From Armatimonadota bacterium (lineage in GTDB: Bacteria; Armatimonadota; Zipacnadia; Zipacnadales; JABUFB01): a DNA stretch of 64,000 nt. Of the stretch, positions 28,007 through 37,091 are shown one piece after another (the first letter of the stretch is position 1; each line of letters starts with the position of its first letter). The translations under genes were made by a program, and so were the position numbers. The DNA lies in the NCBI GenBank assembly GCA_013314775.1, contig JABUFB010000009.1:124001-188000 (forward strand), read 5' to 3'. The notes under the pieces are model-generated. The model worked only from the letters and a program-made list of their open reading frames with translations, was not told the DNA's origin and searched no databases.

Positions 28007-28428
28007 GAACGCTCAGCATCACCGCACCTCTCCCAGAAAGCCTCGACGTTACCCCTCCGATGGTGCTCCTCCTGCATCGCAATATACGCAGCAATTCTAT
28101 CCAGCTGATCCGCGCCTGCGGAGAAGACACCGTATCCCGGCTGCCAATAGAACCCACCCGCCGCTGGGCGGGTCTCACTGACCGTGTAGGAGGAAACGCC
28201 CTTCACCCTCTGTGCAACGCTTGACGCGCAGACCTTGGCCGGAGTCCGCACTAGCATGTGAACATGATCCTCCGTCCCCCCCAGAGCCAGCAGGACGCAA
28301 CCAAGTTTTGCCACTTCCGCCCCGATACATCGGTACACGGGACGCCTGATTTCGGGCACAAGCAACGGGAGGCGTCCTTTGGTGGCCCAGACAAAGTGGA
28401 GGTAGATCTCAGACTTGGAATTAGGCAG
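27994..28428 (-). CDS. REP-associated tyrosine transposase (TnpA_REP, IS200-like)
   Basis: A 144-residue Y1 HUH transposase. Reading from the CTG at 28428 gives PNSKSEIYLHFVWATKGRLP, the typical N-terminus, and then the metal motif HVHMLV and the catalytic Tyr in IAAYIAMQEEHHRRG. The only canonical start is the TTG at 28365, which would remove about 20 conserved residues. A GGGGGG site lies six bases before the CTG, so either CTG initiates or an old ATG has decayed. The C-terminus ends in repeat-derived codons (ERSAPH). Palindrome arrays flank it on both sides, which is how RAYT genes that mobilise REP sequences are found. Confidence 0.8.
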   Translation of the reverse strand: MPNSKSEIYLHFVWATKGRLPLLVPEIRRPVYRCIGAEVAKLGCVLLALGGTEDHVHMLVRTPAKVCASSVAQRVKGVSSYTVSETRPAAGGFYWQPGYGVFSAGADQLDRIAAYIAMQEEHHRRGNVEAFWERCGDAERSAPH

Positions 28429-28466
28429 GGGAATCCCCCCAGGGGCGGTCGATCCCGCCGTTTGGT

Positions 28467-28972
28467 GCCCCGTGCTGAAGCACGGGTCTGAGGGTCCGGC
28501 GCTCCGTGGCCGGAGCGCGTCGGACCAAGCGTCCTGACGGACGCAAACAACGCCTCCCCGTCCGGAGGACGGCCGGCCAAAGGCCCATAGCCCCGTGCTT
28601 CAGCGCGGGGCCGATTTGGCGTCCGAATTCCATAGCCCCGTGCTTCAGCGCGGGGCCTCCGCAACGCCGTCGCCTCCCCGTCCGGAGGACGGCCGGCCAA
28701 AGGCCCATAGCCCCGTGCTTTAGCGCGGGGCCTCCGCAGCGCCGTCGCCTGGCCTCCCCGTCCGGAGGACGGCCGGCCAAAGGCCCATAGCCCCGTGCTT
28801 CAGCGCGGGGCCTCCGCAACGCCGTCGCCTGGCCTCCCCGTCCGGAGGACGGCCGGCCAAAGGCCCGTAGCCCCGTGCTTTAGCGCGGGGCCGATTTGGC
28901 GTCCGACTTCCATAGCCCCGTGCTTCAGCGCGGGGCCTCCGTACCGGCCGACCCGGCATCAATGCCGGGCCG
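28467..28972. repeat. Right REP-like palindrome array
   Basis: The second array, on the other side of the transposase, opens with the same TGAA-loop hairpin (28469-28486) and the same roughly 100-base unit as the left block with single-base differences. The palindrome P occurs at 28591, 28636, 28711, 28791, 28871 and 28916, so steps are 45, 75 or 80 bases. CCGTCC-GGA-GGACGG hairpins alternate with P. It ends with the perfect hairpin CCCGGCAT-CA-ATGCCGGG (28952-28969), the same end element that overlaps the transposase stop on the left, where it has changed. Confidence 0.9.
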
Positions 28973-28982
28973 ATCCTGCATC

Positions 28983-30029
28983 CTATCCGAACCTCACCCC
29001 AACCTTCACCGTCTCCTCGGGGTTTTCGAAAATCATCCGCAGCGCATCAGGGCAATCCGCAAAGGGCACAATTGGCGCAACAATCCCCTCTCCGGTGATC
29101 GTGCCATCGCGAAACAGCTGGATCGCCGCCTCGAAAGCGCGCTCGTGGGTCCAGCGCGGGAAGTCTCGGTCAGCATTGCCCCAACCCGCCCATGCTTGGC
29201 TTCCGATCATGCTGATCCGGTTCAGGTGGAACTCTTCGTTCAGCCGCAGGTCGCTGCAGTTGGCGGGCCCCCACGGCACATGAACAACCGTTCCGCACTG
29301 CATGAGACAGCGGATTGACTCATGCAAGGCCCGGGCATTGCCCGAAGTCTCGATGGAGATGTCCGCCCCCCGGTCTCCTGTGGCACGTTTGATCTCCAAA
29401 GCCGCGTCGCAGGCAGTCGGGTCCAGCACGAGGTCCGCTCCGAAACGGGCCGCGCAGTCGCGTCGAACGGCGATGGGGTCAACGGCAAAGACCTTAAAAG
29501 CTCCTGAAGCGCTGGCAATCTGGACTGCCATGAGGCCGATGGCTCCAAGGCCGAACACGGCCACATTGTCCCCCACCCGCACGTTCCCGTCGCGCACCGC
29601 CACGAAGGCCACGTGCGCCGGGTCCACGCAGACCCCATCGGAGTCCGAAAGCTTCCCAAGCGGCCACCAGTGGCTTTCTCCCTGCTGGTGCTCCTCCTGA
29701 ATGGGCCCGTAGCCGAACACCCTTTCACCCACCGCGAAGCGCGTCACATCGGGTCCGATCGCGGTGACCGTGCCCACCACCATGTTGCCCATCCCCCGGG
29801 CCCTACGTTCATCGGGTTGCACAGGCTCCTCCCGCTCGAAATACATGCGCAGGTGAGGGTCGAAACGCTTCAGTTCCAGGGGGCTGCCCTGGATAAGCTG
29901 CTTCTCCGTGCCATGCTTGGGTGCAGCGAACTCCACCCGCACCCGCACGTCGCAAGGCCCGGTCTCGGGCATCTGGTACTCCTCGAAGGCGAAAGAAAGA
30001 CCGTCGATTGTGGTGATGCGAGTGGGCAT
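28983..30029 (-). CDS. Zinc-less MDR-superfamily dehydrogenase
   Basis: A 348-residue protein of the medium-chain dehydrogenase/reductase superfamily. The GroES-like part is at residues about 25-150 and the Rossmann part follows, with [20 protein letters not shown] and the acidic end of beta-2 in [12 protein letters not shown], so NAD is preferred. The usual catalytic zinc ligand Cys is replaced in [13 protein letters not shown], and the four structural Cys are missing, so the enzyme probably lacks zinc. The ATG at 30029 has GAGGAGGG six bases away. It begins ten bases beyond the right REP array. The substrate is unknown; sugar or polyol oxidation is a guess from the neighbourhood. Confidence 0.8.
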   Translation of the reverse strand: MPTRITTIDGLSFAFEEYQMPETGPCDVRVRVEFAAPKHGTEKQLIQGSPLELKRFDPHLRMYFEREEPVQPDERRARGMGNMVVGTVTAIGPDVTRFAVGERVFGYGPIQEEHQQGESHWWPLGKLSDSDGVCVDPAHVAFVAVRDGNVRVGDNVAVFGLGAIGLMAVQIASASGAFKVFAVDPIAVRRDCAARFGADLVLDPTACDAALEIKRATGDRGADISIETSGNARALHESIRCLMQCGTVVHVPWGPANCSDLRLNEEFHLNRISMIGSQAWAGWGNADRDFPRWTHERAFEAAIQLFRDGTITGEGIVAPIVPFADCPDALRMIFENPEETVKVGVRFG

Positions 30030-30198
30030 GAGACCCTCCTCTTTCGTTTCGGCTCACTGCAGCCTTCTTTATCTGAAGCAAGGGAAAAACACAGCAAAAC
30101 TTGCGCAAATTGCTTCAATACTGTATCGTTCAGCCTCCTGCTCGTGGCTTTCGCCACGCAGTGAGTCACACCAAATCCAAGCACGAGGAATGCATCGA

Positions 30199-30843
30199 AT
30201 GAGGCGCCATGGTTTTACACTGATCGAGCTGTTGGTCGTCATCGCGATCATCGCGATTCTGGCCGCAATCCTCTTCCCCGTCTTCGCACGTGCCCGTGAG
30301 AAGGCCCGGCAAACCAGTTGTCTCAGCAACCTGAAGCAGTTGCAGCTTGGCATGATGATGTACGCGCAGGACTACGACAGCCGCAATGTGCAGGGCGCTT
30401 TCGTCACCAGCAACCCGCCCACATCCACCGGACCGTACTCCCGTAATGGCGCGAACCGATACTGGTGGTTCGATTGCGTCACCCCGTACCTGAAGAATGT
30501 CCAGATCATCATCTGCCCCAGTGACGACGGCGTCACCAACTGCTGCGGTTTCCCGAACCGCTCTTACCAGCCCAACACCAGCATGAGTGGGATCAAGGAC
30601 TCGCAGGTCGCAGATGCTGCGAACACGATTCATCTCATCGAGTCCAAGCTGAACTACCAGGCGTCCCACACCGACCCGGGCAGCTACATCAACCAGAAGT
30701 TCCACAATGGCGGTTGGAACATGTCTTTCGCCGATGGCCACGCAAAGTGGATGACGGTCAACGGCGAGAACCTGTCCTGGAACGGCAACACCTACCCCGG
30801 CATTCATAATGCCTACTGGACTCCCGCCGCCGACGGTCCGTAG
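30199..30843 (+). CDS. DUF1559-like pilin-related secreted protein
   Basis: A 214-residue protein with the prepilin signal [20 protein letters not shown] and the family block [20 protein letters not shown], then [18 protein letters not shown] and the C-terminal box [16 protein letters not shown]. It is the clearest member in the window and strongly resembles the multicopy families of Armatimonadota. The ATG at 30199 has GAGGA nine bases upstream; an ATG at 30190 has no spacer. An excellent intrinsic terminator follows, so it is a single-gene unit. Divergent to the MDR gene, with about 170 bases between them in which no clear promoter stood out. Confidence 0.94.
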   Translation: MRRHGFTLIELLVVIAIIAILAAILFPVFARAREKARQTSCLSNLKQLQLGMMMYAQDYDSRNVQGAFVTSNPPTSTGPYSRNGANRYWWFDCVTPYLKNVQIIICPSDDGVTNCCGFPNRSYQPNTSMSGIKDSQVADAANTIHLIESKLNYQASHTDPGSYINQKFHNGGWNMSFADGHAKWMTVNGENLSWNGNTYPGIHNAYWTPAADGP

Positions 30844-30895
30844 GTTGCGACGAGCTCAGCGACAGCCGGATCGGAGACGGACGACAGCAGCAAAC

Positions 30896-30942
30896 AAGGA
30901 CGGGGATGCGGCCCACAGGCCTGTGTCCCCGTCCTTTTTCTT
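30896..30942 (+). terminator. Intrinsic terminator of the pilin-like gene
   Basis: A stem AAGGACGGGGA / TCCCCGTCCTT with an inner short GGCC helix, followed by TTTTTCTT. It is the strongest terminator in the window and lies 52 bases after the stop. Confidence 0.9.
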
Positions 30943-30978
30943 GTCTCGCGGTCATACCTGGCTCGCGTCACGCAGACC

Positions 30979-33900
30979 CTAACCGCCCGGCCTCGCCTGA
31001 AGGCCGCTGATCTTCATTCTCGGCTGGTTGCGCATGTCCAGCGTATCGCGCACCGAATTGAGCAAGGCCGCCGGGTCGCCCTGGACCTTGTCTGCAAGGA
31101 TGACGAAGTGCGCCGCCGGTTTGCTCTGCTCGATCCCCGTGCCACCCCATCCGCCCCCGGGCCCGGTCATGTGTGTCGCGTCCTCCACCTCCGGCGTGAT
31201 GTTCGCCAGCAGCAGGCCATCCGGCCGGGTCTTGGCTCCCCATGTTGCCCCGCGGGCAACCGCGTGAATCTGCTCGTCAGATGCGCAGACTGGCTCACTG
31301 TGGCCGTTGGAGAAGATAGCCGTGCCCGGATTGCCCTTGTCTCTCGCGAAATTGGTCACATTGTCGTAATTCCAGTAGAAGTCCGTGGGATTGGCCAGCA
31401 TTACTTCCACATACGGCTTGCCCGCGTAGAAGGTGAACAGCTTCTCGGCCATTGCCGAAGGTGCGGTCGCTTTGATGCGCGCCATCACCGGTCCGGCAAC
31501 CTCCACGGTGATCTGGAAGTTCGCGTCCCGGCCACCTTCGCGCCCCACATCCGCAAAGCCGGCCCACCCGAAGCGCCCCGGCTCAGTGATGTCCAGGTTC
31601 CCCAGAGCCTTGACTTCCCACACGAACAGGTGCGCGCCGTGGGTCCCGAGAAGCGTGCGGTAGACCGAGTTCTCGATCCACCGGTCGCCGCCTTCTGCCC
31701 TGACAGTGACCGCTTCGCCCTCCTGGGCCGGCTTGGGCGCGGACCCCTTCACGTCGAAATACGCGGCGAATCTGCGCACAGCCCCTGGCGCGGTCTCCCC
31801 CGGCATCAGGAAAACCACATTGCCGATGCTGGCTTCCACTGGAATGAACTGGGTGAGCAGCGGCTTGAGCTTCCCGTCCGCCGCAACCTCGACAACGCGC
31901 ACCGACTCAGCCGCGACATCATACGGGGCGAAATTCAGGCGTAGTTCCACCGGGTAGTCGACCCGCGCCTTCCCGGCCCCCTCAACGCTGAATGGGATGC
32001 GGAACGGCCAGCGTGCATCCCACCAGGCGGCGTCTGCCGGGATGATCGGCTCGGCTGATACCGTGGCGACCACATTCCGACGGCTGGTCTCGCCGAGTTC
32101 GAGACCGATTGCCGCCGGGTCTGGCGGCGTGCCGGTTTGCTCAAGCTCGGCCCGGGCGTCCTCAAGGGTCGCTTGGTGATTGCGATAGGCCGCGATCAGC
32201 CCGTCGTACTTGCCCGCCATGCGGTCCAGCCACCAAAGCCGGTTCTCCGCGAGCCACACCCGCCGGTATTCGGTCTGGAGGGCCTCCACGGTGTCGCCCA
32301 GTTCCCGCGCGGAGGCGATTGCCCGGTCCAGCGCGGTCTTCGACGGGCCGATCTCGGGGAACCGCGCAACTGCCTCTGTGTACTCCCGCGCCATGCCAAG
32401 CTGGAGTTCTCGCGCCCTGCCGATGAAATGCAGCCTGCGCGCGGCGAAGGCGATGGTGTCCAGATCCGCGCTGTCGACACGCACCTGCCCCTTCGCCTGT
32501 TCCAGAAGCTCCAGGGCCCGTTCGGTGCGGTCGCACAGATCGGCAGCCTGCTCCATCACCAGGTCGAAGGAGGTTGCCAGCGCGCCAAGAGGCTTCACGT
32601 AGAAGGCCCCGTTGCTGTTGCCGTGGGTGAGGGGGTTAGCGCTGCAGGAGGCCAGAAGGTTGATGGCCTGGGTCACCTTGTCGTCCGGGGTGCCGTAGCT
32701 AACCTGCGCGTACGCCGCGTCGTAGGCCTCCAGGTCCGCGTCCTCGGGACGCCAGGCACAAGCGCCGCCCCAGTTGGTGCCGTAGAAGTTCCAGACGAAC
32801 AAGTTCTCCCCGTCGTCATCCCAGGTCGTATTCAGCATGCCGATGGCCCCGAACTTTGCCCCGTCACGCACGTAGTTGCGGATGTTCACCGTGGCGTTGG
32901 AGTACACAGGGAAGATCCGCGACCAGCATGATGTGCCCGGACAGACCATGAACTCCAGCCCGGCCTTGACGAAAGGCTCGATCGCCCGGTCGTAATTGGC
33001 CGCCGCGCCGTAGCCCCACGACAGCAGGATCGTGTCCTTCGCAAGCTGATCGATAATATCCGGGTGCTGCAGGGCGATGTCGCCCCACATCATCATGCGT
33101 TTGCCGTACTTGTCGCGGAGCATGTCGTGAATACGGTTCATGTGGCGCAGGTAGACGCCGCCCACACCGATTTGTGCGGCCAATTCCTTGCTGGGTCCCT
33201 CACCGAGGCCCCACGTCTCGTCGCAGTTCACATTGAACAGCTTCGACTCGTAAGCGGGGCAGATCTCGCTGTACACATCGTCCAGGAACTGGTAGCTCTC
33301 CTCCTTCGCCGGAGTGATGACCGACCCGGTCTCCCGGAGGTTGGCGTACTGCTCGTGGCGCAGGATGTTGTAGAAGTGGCCGAAGGACTGGAAATTGCCC
33401 ACCAGTTCCACGTGATGCTTCCGGGCATAGGCGGACAGTTCCCGCACCTCGTCTGCGGTGATCCCGTCCGGCGGCGCAATAATGGGGTGCTTGTCCAGCT
33501 TGAACACATGCTCTGTATAGAAGGTGAGCATGTTCTGTTTGAACTCCGACATGGTACGGATTTCGCGCTTAAAGAACTCCATGGTCGGGATCGGCCCGCG
33601 GCTGATATCGTCCGAGTACCCCCTCCAGGTCAGACCGGGCCAGTCCAGAATGGTCACGCACGGAATCGCGCCATTGCGGGAGTTCCCCCGCAGAAGCTGC
33701 TTCAGTGTCTGGATCGCGTAGAAGGTCCCCGCAGAACCGTTCCCGGCGGCGATGATTTTGTCCGGACGTACCGCTAACAGGTAGGCCTCGGTGCTCTTCC
33801 CGACGAGAGGCGCCAGATCGACTCCCAGGCGATTGACCTCCGCCGAGACTGCCGCCTGGTTCAGGGCGCCGATGAGCACATCCAAACGCGCGCCGCTTGT

Positions 33901-34131
33901 CTCTTTGCCCGCGGAGGGTGTCCGGGCCACCTCTTCGCGCAACTGATCCGCAGCGAAGACATCGTCGCTGTCCGTCAGATCCGCGAGAGTAATGTGATAG
34001 CCATCAGACCAGTTGCACAGGGACCTGTGCACTTCCACCAACCGTGGCGATGGGATCAGCTTGAGGTCCGTCTGAGAGCAAGCGGCGCCGAGAAGACAGA
34101 TCACGCAGACGGCGGTGAAGATCGGGCGCAT
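30979..34131 (-). CDS. Exported GH20-like beta-N-acetylhexosaminidase
   Basis: A 1050-residue protein with an N-terminal signal (MRPIFTAVCVICLLGAAC), possibly a lipoprotein although the lipobox is imperfect. Residues about 20-165 form a GH20b-type alpha/beta domain with AGNGSAGTFYAIQTLKQLL. The catalytic barrel follows: WRGYSDDISRGPIPTMEFF and the acidic pair Asp304-Glu305 in FNVNCDETWGLG. A helical segment and a C-terminal beta-rich half of about 400 residues (WDARWPFRIPFSV, LFTFYAGKPYVEV) are unlike standard hexosaminidases. The ATG at 34131 has GGAGG six bases away. It is divergent from the beta-helix protein; the two could act on one glycan. Confidence 0.82.
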   Translation of the reverse strand: MRPIFTAVCVICLLGAACSQTDLKLIPSPRLVEVHRSLCNWSDGYHITLADLTDSDDVFAADQLREEVARTPSAGKETSGARLDVLIGALNQAAVSAEVNRLGVDLAPLVGKSTEAYLLAVRPDKIIAAGNGSAGTFYAIQTLKQLLRGNSRNGAIPCVTILDWPGLTWRGYSDDISRGPIPTMEFFKREIRTMSEFKQNMLTFYTEHVFKLDKHPIIAPPDGITADEVRELSAYARKHHVELVGNFQSFGHFYNILRHEQYANLRETGSVITPAKEESYQFLDDVYSEICPAYESKLFNVNCDETWGLGEGPSKELAAQIGVGGVYLRHMNRIHDMLRDKYGKRMMMWGDIALQHPDIIDQLAKDTILLSWGYGAAANYDRAIEPFVKAGLEFMVCPGTSCWSRIFPVYSNATVNIRNYVRDGAKFGAIGMLNTTWDDDGENLFVWNFYGTNWGGACAWRPEDADLEAYDAAYAQVSYGTPDDKVTQAINLLASCSANPLTHGNSNGAFYVKPLGALATSFDLVMEQAADLCDRTERALELLEQAKGQVRVDSADLDTIAFAARRLHFIGRARELQLGMAREYTEAVARFPEIGPSKTALDRAIASARELGDTVEALQTEYRRVWLAENRLWWLDRMAGKYDGLIAAYRNHQATLEDARAELEQTGTPPDPAAIGLELGETSRRNVVATVSAEPIIPADAAWWDARWPFRIPFSVEGAGKARVDYPVELRLNFAPYDVAAESVRVVEVAADGKLKPLLTQFIPVEASIGNVVFLMPGETAPGAVRRFAAYFDVKGSAPKPAQEGEAVTVRAEGGDRWIENSVYRTLLGTHGAHLFVWEVKALGNLDITEPGRFGWAGFADVGREGGRDANFQITVEVAGPVMARIKATAPSAMAEKLFTFYAGKPYVEVMLANPTDFYWNYDNVTNFARDKGNPGTAIFSNGHSEPVCASDEQIHAVARGATWGAKTRPDGLLLANITPEVEDATHMTGPGGGWGGTGIEQSKPAAHFVILADKVQGDPAALLNSVRDTLDMRNQPRMKISGLQARPGG

Positions 34132-34315
34132 ATCGGGCCTCCAGTCAACGGAAGTCGCGTCCGGGTACATACCGAACCAATTCGACGTGAGTACGCCGTG
34201 GGCCTTCGTCGCAGCACAACCGGGGGAGGTTCCGGGGGTACCCGAGGTGAATTGCCTCAGTTAGCGTCGGCCCTGCACCGTTCCGTACGCAGCGCCCAAT
34301 TCGGAGGACCCTGTC

Positions 34316-36997
34316 ATGTACGCCCTGCCCATGCTCATCATCGTCGCACCGATGGTCCTCATCGCCACAAGCTGCGCCCAGACCGGCCCTGTGTTCACGG
34401 TGTCACCGCAAGGCAATGACGCCTGGTCCGGGACTCTCGAGGCGCCCAATGCCACCGGCGACGACGGTCCCTTCGCCACCCTCGCCCGGGCCCAACAGGC
34501 CGCCCGCCAAGCCGGACCAGGTGCAACTGTGCAGGTCCGCGGTGGCACGTACACGCTCGACGGGCCGATCGTCTTTACCCCCGAAGATTCCGGAACCGAG
34601 GGCAAGCCCATCATCTATGCAGCTTACCCTGGCGAAAAGCCGGTCTTCACTGGCGGCACGGTCATCACGGGCTGGCGCAAGGGCGAAGGCAGCCTGTGGG
34701 TCGCCGAGATACCCGAAGTCCGTGAAGGCCGCTGGTACTTTCACCAGCTTTTCGTGAACGATGCCCGCAGAACCCGTGCCCGCACACCCAATGAGGGTTA
34801 CCTGGCCATCGAAGACAATCTGGTGCCGATGACCGATCGCACGGCGGCTCGCAGCGACAACCAGTACAAGATCGGGTTCAGGTTCCGGGCCGGTGATATC
34901 CAGCAGTGGGACAACCTTGACGATGTACAGATCGTCCTCTACCACTCCTGGACCGCCTCCCTTCACTGGATCGACAGCATCAACATGGACACGCGGGAGC
35001 TGAAGTTCACCAACCGCTGCGGCTGGCCCGTCGGGTACTGGGATGCCAGGCAGCGCTACCACGTGGAGAACTGTTTCGAGGCTCTGGACTCTCCGGGCGA
35101 ATGGTATCTCAACCGCAAGACCGGGATGCTCTATTACTGGCCCATGGACGGAGAGGACATGACCGCCGCCCGGGTTATCGCCCCGCGAATCCAGCATCTT
35201 GTCGAGATCCGGGGCGACGCCGAACTCGGCCTGCCTGTGTCGAATCTGGTTATTCGCGGCCTCAGTTTCCAGCACGCCGACTGGGTGGCCGATGACCGCC
35301 AGGAGGTTCTCGACGGTCAGGCCGCCGTGCATCTCAGCGCCGCGGTGGTTGCCTCAGGCGCTCGAGACTGCACCATCGAAGACTGCGAAATCGCCCATGT
35401 CGGGGAGTACGCGATAATCCTCGGCGAGGGCTGCAAACGCAATCTCATCTCCCGCTGCCATATCCACGATCTGGGCGGCGGCGGGGTGCGGCTGGGCATG
35501 ACCGACCTGCCCAATGAGCCCGAACGCCGCAGCGAGTACAACACGGTCGACAACTGCTTCATCCACGACGGCGGCCACGTGTTTCGGGCCGGCATCGGTG
35601 TCTGGGTCGGCCGCAGCAGCTACAACACCGTCTCGCACAACGAAATCTGCGACTTCTACTATTCCGGTTGCTCCGTGGGCTGGAGTTGGGGCTACGCGCC
35701 CAGCACCGCACACCACAATGTCTTCGAGTACAACCACATCCATAACCTCGGCAAGAACGTCCTCAGTGACATGGGCGGCATTTACTCCCTGGGCCTGTCT
35801 CCCGGAACCGTGGAGCGTTTCAACCTGATCCACGACGTCTTCAGCTACAGCTACGGCGGCTGGGGCCTGTACACCGATGAGGGCTCCACCGACATCCTGA
35901 TGGAGAACAACATCTGCTACAACTGCAAGACGGGGGCCTTCCACCAGCACTACGGGCGGGACAACATCATCCGCAACAACATCTTCGCCTTCAGCTCACA
36001 CACGCCGGACATCATCCGTTCGCGGCAGGAGGAGCACAGTTCCTTCACCATCGAGCGCAATATCGTGCTCACCAGCCACGGCGAGCCCCTGGGCGGAAAT
36101 TGGAGCAACGGGAAGTACACCATCGACCGCAACCTGTACTGGGATATCAACGGGACCGACCTGGACTTCGCGGGCATGGAGTTCGGGGAATGGCAGGCCC
36201 TCGGGCGCGATGTGAACTCGATCATCGCCGACCCGCTATTCGTGGATGCGCGGAGCTACGACTTCCGCCTGAAGCCGGACTCGCCGGCGTTCAAGCTGGG
36301 CTTCCAGTCCTTCGATGCGTCCGACATCGGCCTGTACGGCGACGCGGAGTGGGTTGCGCTGCCATCGAAGGTGGTGCGGCCGGTGCTGGACCTCCCCGAA
36401 CCGCCCAAACCCCAGCCGTTGGATGATGATTTCGAGGACACTGCGGTGGGCGATCCCCCGGGCAAGGGTGCGCGCGTCGGCATCGCGGAGCAGGCGTTCA
36501 TCCGGGTAACGGACGAGACCGCTTCCTCCGGCTCACATAGCCTGAAGTTCACCGACGGCCCCAATTTCCAGCACGAATGGCAGCCGCACCTCACGTACTC
36601 CCCGACCCACAACAAGGGCACGGTTCGCATGAGCTTCGATGTGCGCACTGAACCGGGCGCCATCTTCTGGCACGAATGGCGGGACGCGTCGAGCCCGTAC
36701 AAGGTGGGGCCGTCTCTGCGCATCGAGGCTAACGGGGACCTGAAGGTGGGCGGCAAGACGCTGACTTCGCTGCAGCACGGCCGGTGGGCGAAGCTCACCA
36801 TCACCTGCCCGCTGGGCAAGGACGCGGGGACGTGGGACCTGGACGTGCAGGTGAAGGACGGCCCGGCAATGAGCTTCGAGGGCCTGAAGATCGGCACGGC
36901 TGACTGGCGCCAACTGCGATGGCTGGGCTTCATCAGCCTCGCAACGACCGAGACGGTGTTCTACATCGACAACCTGAAGCTGGACCCGGTGAAGTAG
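34316..36997 (+). CDS. Exported right-handed beta-helix protein
   Basis: An 893-residue protein with a signal sequence (MYALPMLIIVAPMVLIATSC), possibly lipidated. Residues about 27-110 hold the conserved entry FTVSPQGNDAWSGT and ATVQVRGGTYTL of secreted beta-helix/polysaccharide-active proteins. A parallel beta-helix covers roughly 300-660 with repeated NTVDNCFIHD, NTVSHNEICD and NVFEYNHIHN-type rungs. A jelly-roll-like C-terminal domain (residues about 700-890, DFEDTAVGDPP to VFYIDNLKLD) looks carbohydrate-binding. GGAGG is eight bases before the ATG. The family includes lyases and hydrolases; which one cannot be told here. A strong hairpin follows the stop. Confidence 0.85.
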   Translation: MYALPMLIIVAPMVLIATSCAQTGPVFTVSPQGNDAWSGTLEAPNATGDDGPFATLARAQQAARQAGPGATVQVRGGTYTLDGPIVFTPEDSGTEGKPIIYAAYPGEKPVFTGGTVITGWRKGEGSLWVAEIPEVREGRWYFHQLFVNDARRTRARTPNEGYLAIEDNLVPMTDRTAARSDNQYKIGFRFRAGDIQQWDNLDDVQIVLYHSWTASLHWIDSINMDTRELKFTNRCGWPVGYWDARQRYHVENCFEALDSPGEWYLNRKTGMLYYWPMDGEDMTAARVIAPRIQHLVEIRGDAELGLPVSNLVIRGLSFQHADWVADDRQEVLDGQAAVHLSAAVVASGARDCTIEDCEIAHVGEYAIILGEGCKRNLISRCHIHDLGGGGVRLGMTDLPNEPERRSEYNTVDNCFIHDGGHVFRAGIGVWVGRSSYNTVSHNEICDFYYSGCSVGWSWGYAPSTAHHNVFEYNHIHNLGKNVLSDMGGIYSLGLSPGTVERFNLIHDVFSYSYGGWGLYTDEGSTDILMENNICYNCKTGAFHQHYGRDNIIRNNIFAFSSHTPDIIRSRQEEHSSFTIERNIVLTSHGEPLGGNWSNGKYTIDRNLYWDINGTDLDFAGMEFGEWQALGRDVNSIIADPLFVDARSYDFRLKPDSPAFKLGFQSFDASDIGLYGDAEWVALPSKVVRPVLDLPEPPKPQPLDDDFEDTAVGDPPGKGARVGIAEQAFIRVTDETASSGSHSLKFTDGPNFQHEWQPHLTYSPTHNKGTVRMSFDVRTEPGAIFWHEWRDASSPYKVGPSLRIEANGDLKVGGKTLTSLQHGRWAKLTITCPLGKDAGTWDLDVQVKDGPAMSFEGLKIGTADWRQLRWLGFISLATTETVFYIDNLKLDPVK

Positions 36998-37015
36998 AGG
37001 CTTGAGCTGAAGAGG

Positions 37016-37051
37016 CCCTCGCCGGGCCCGGGGGCAGGGGCCCGGCGAGGG
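37016..37051. terminator. Strong hairpin between convergent genes
   Basis: A perfect 14-base stem CCCTCGCCGGGCCC / GGGCCCGGCGAGGG with an eight-base loop lies between the beta-helix gene (stop 36997) and the convergent gene at 37092-38024. The T run is weak on both sides. Confidence 0.7.
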
Positions 37052-37091
37052 ATTCGTGGCGAACCCATCCAACTGCAGAGCGCGCGGTCGC

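Noticed and set aside
27433-28962. Several minus-strand ORFs with repeated RPPDGEA-type peptides
   Set aside because: They are read through the palindrome arrays; the repeats are DNA palindromes and the frames change between copies.
27523-28972. CRISPR array
   Set aside because: The repeated units are themselves hairpins, the steps are irregular (45, 75, 80, 180) and the spacers are also repeated, with no cas genes.
30030-30198. Promoters in the 30.0-30.2 kb divergent gap
   Set aside because: Some TTGCGC and TATCGT-like hexamers are present, but none has good spacing and matches on either strand.
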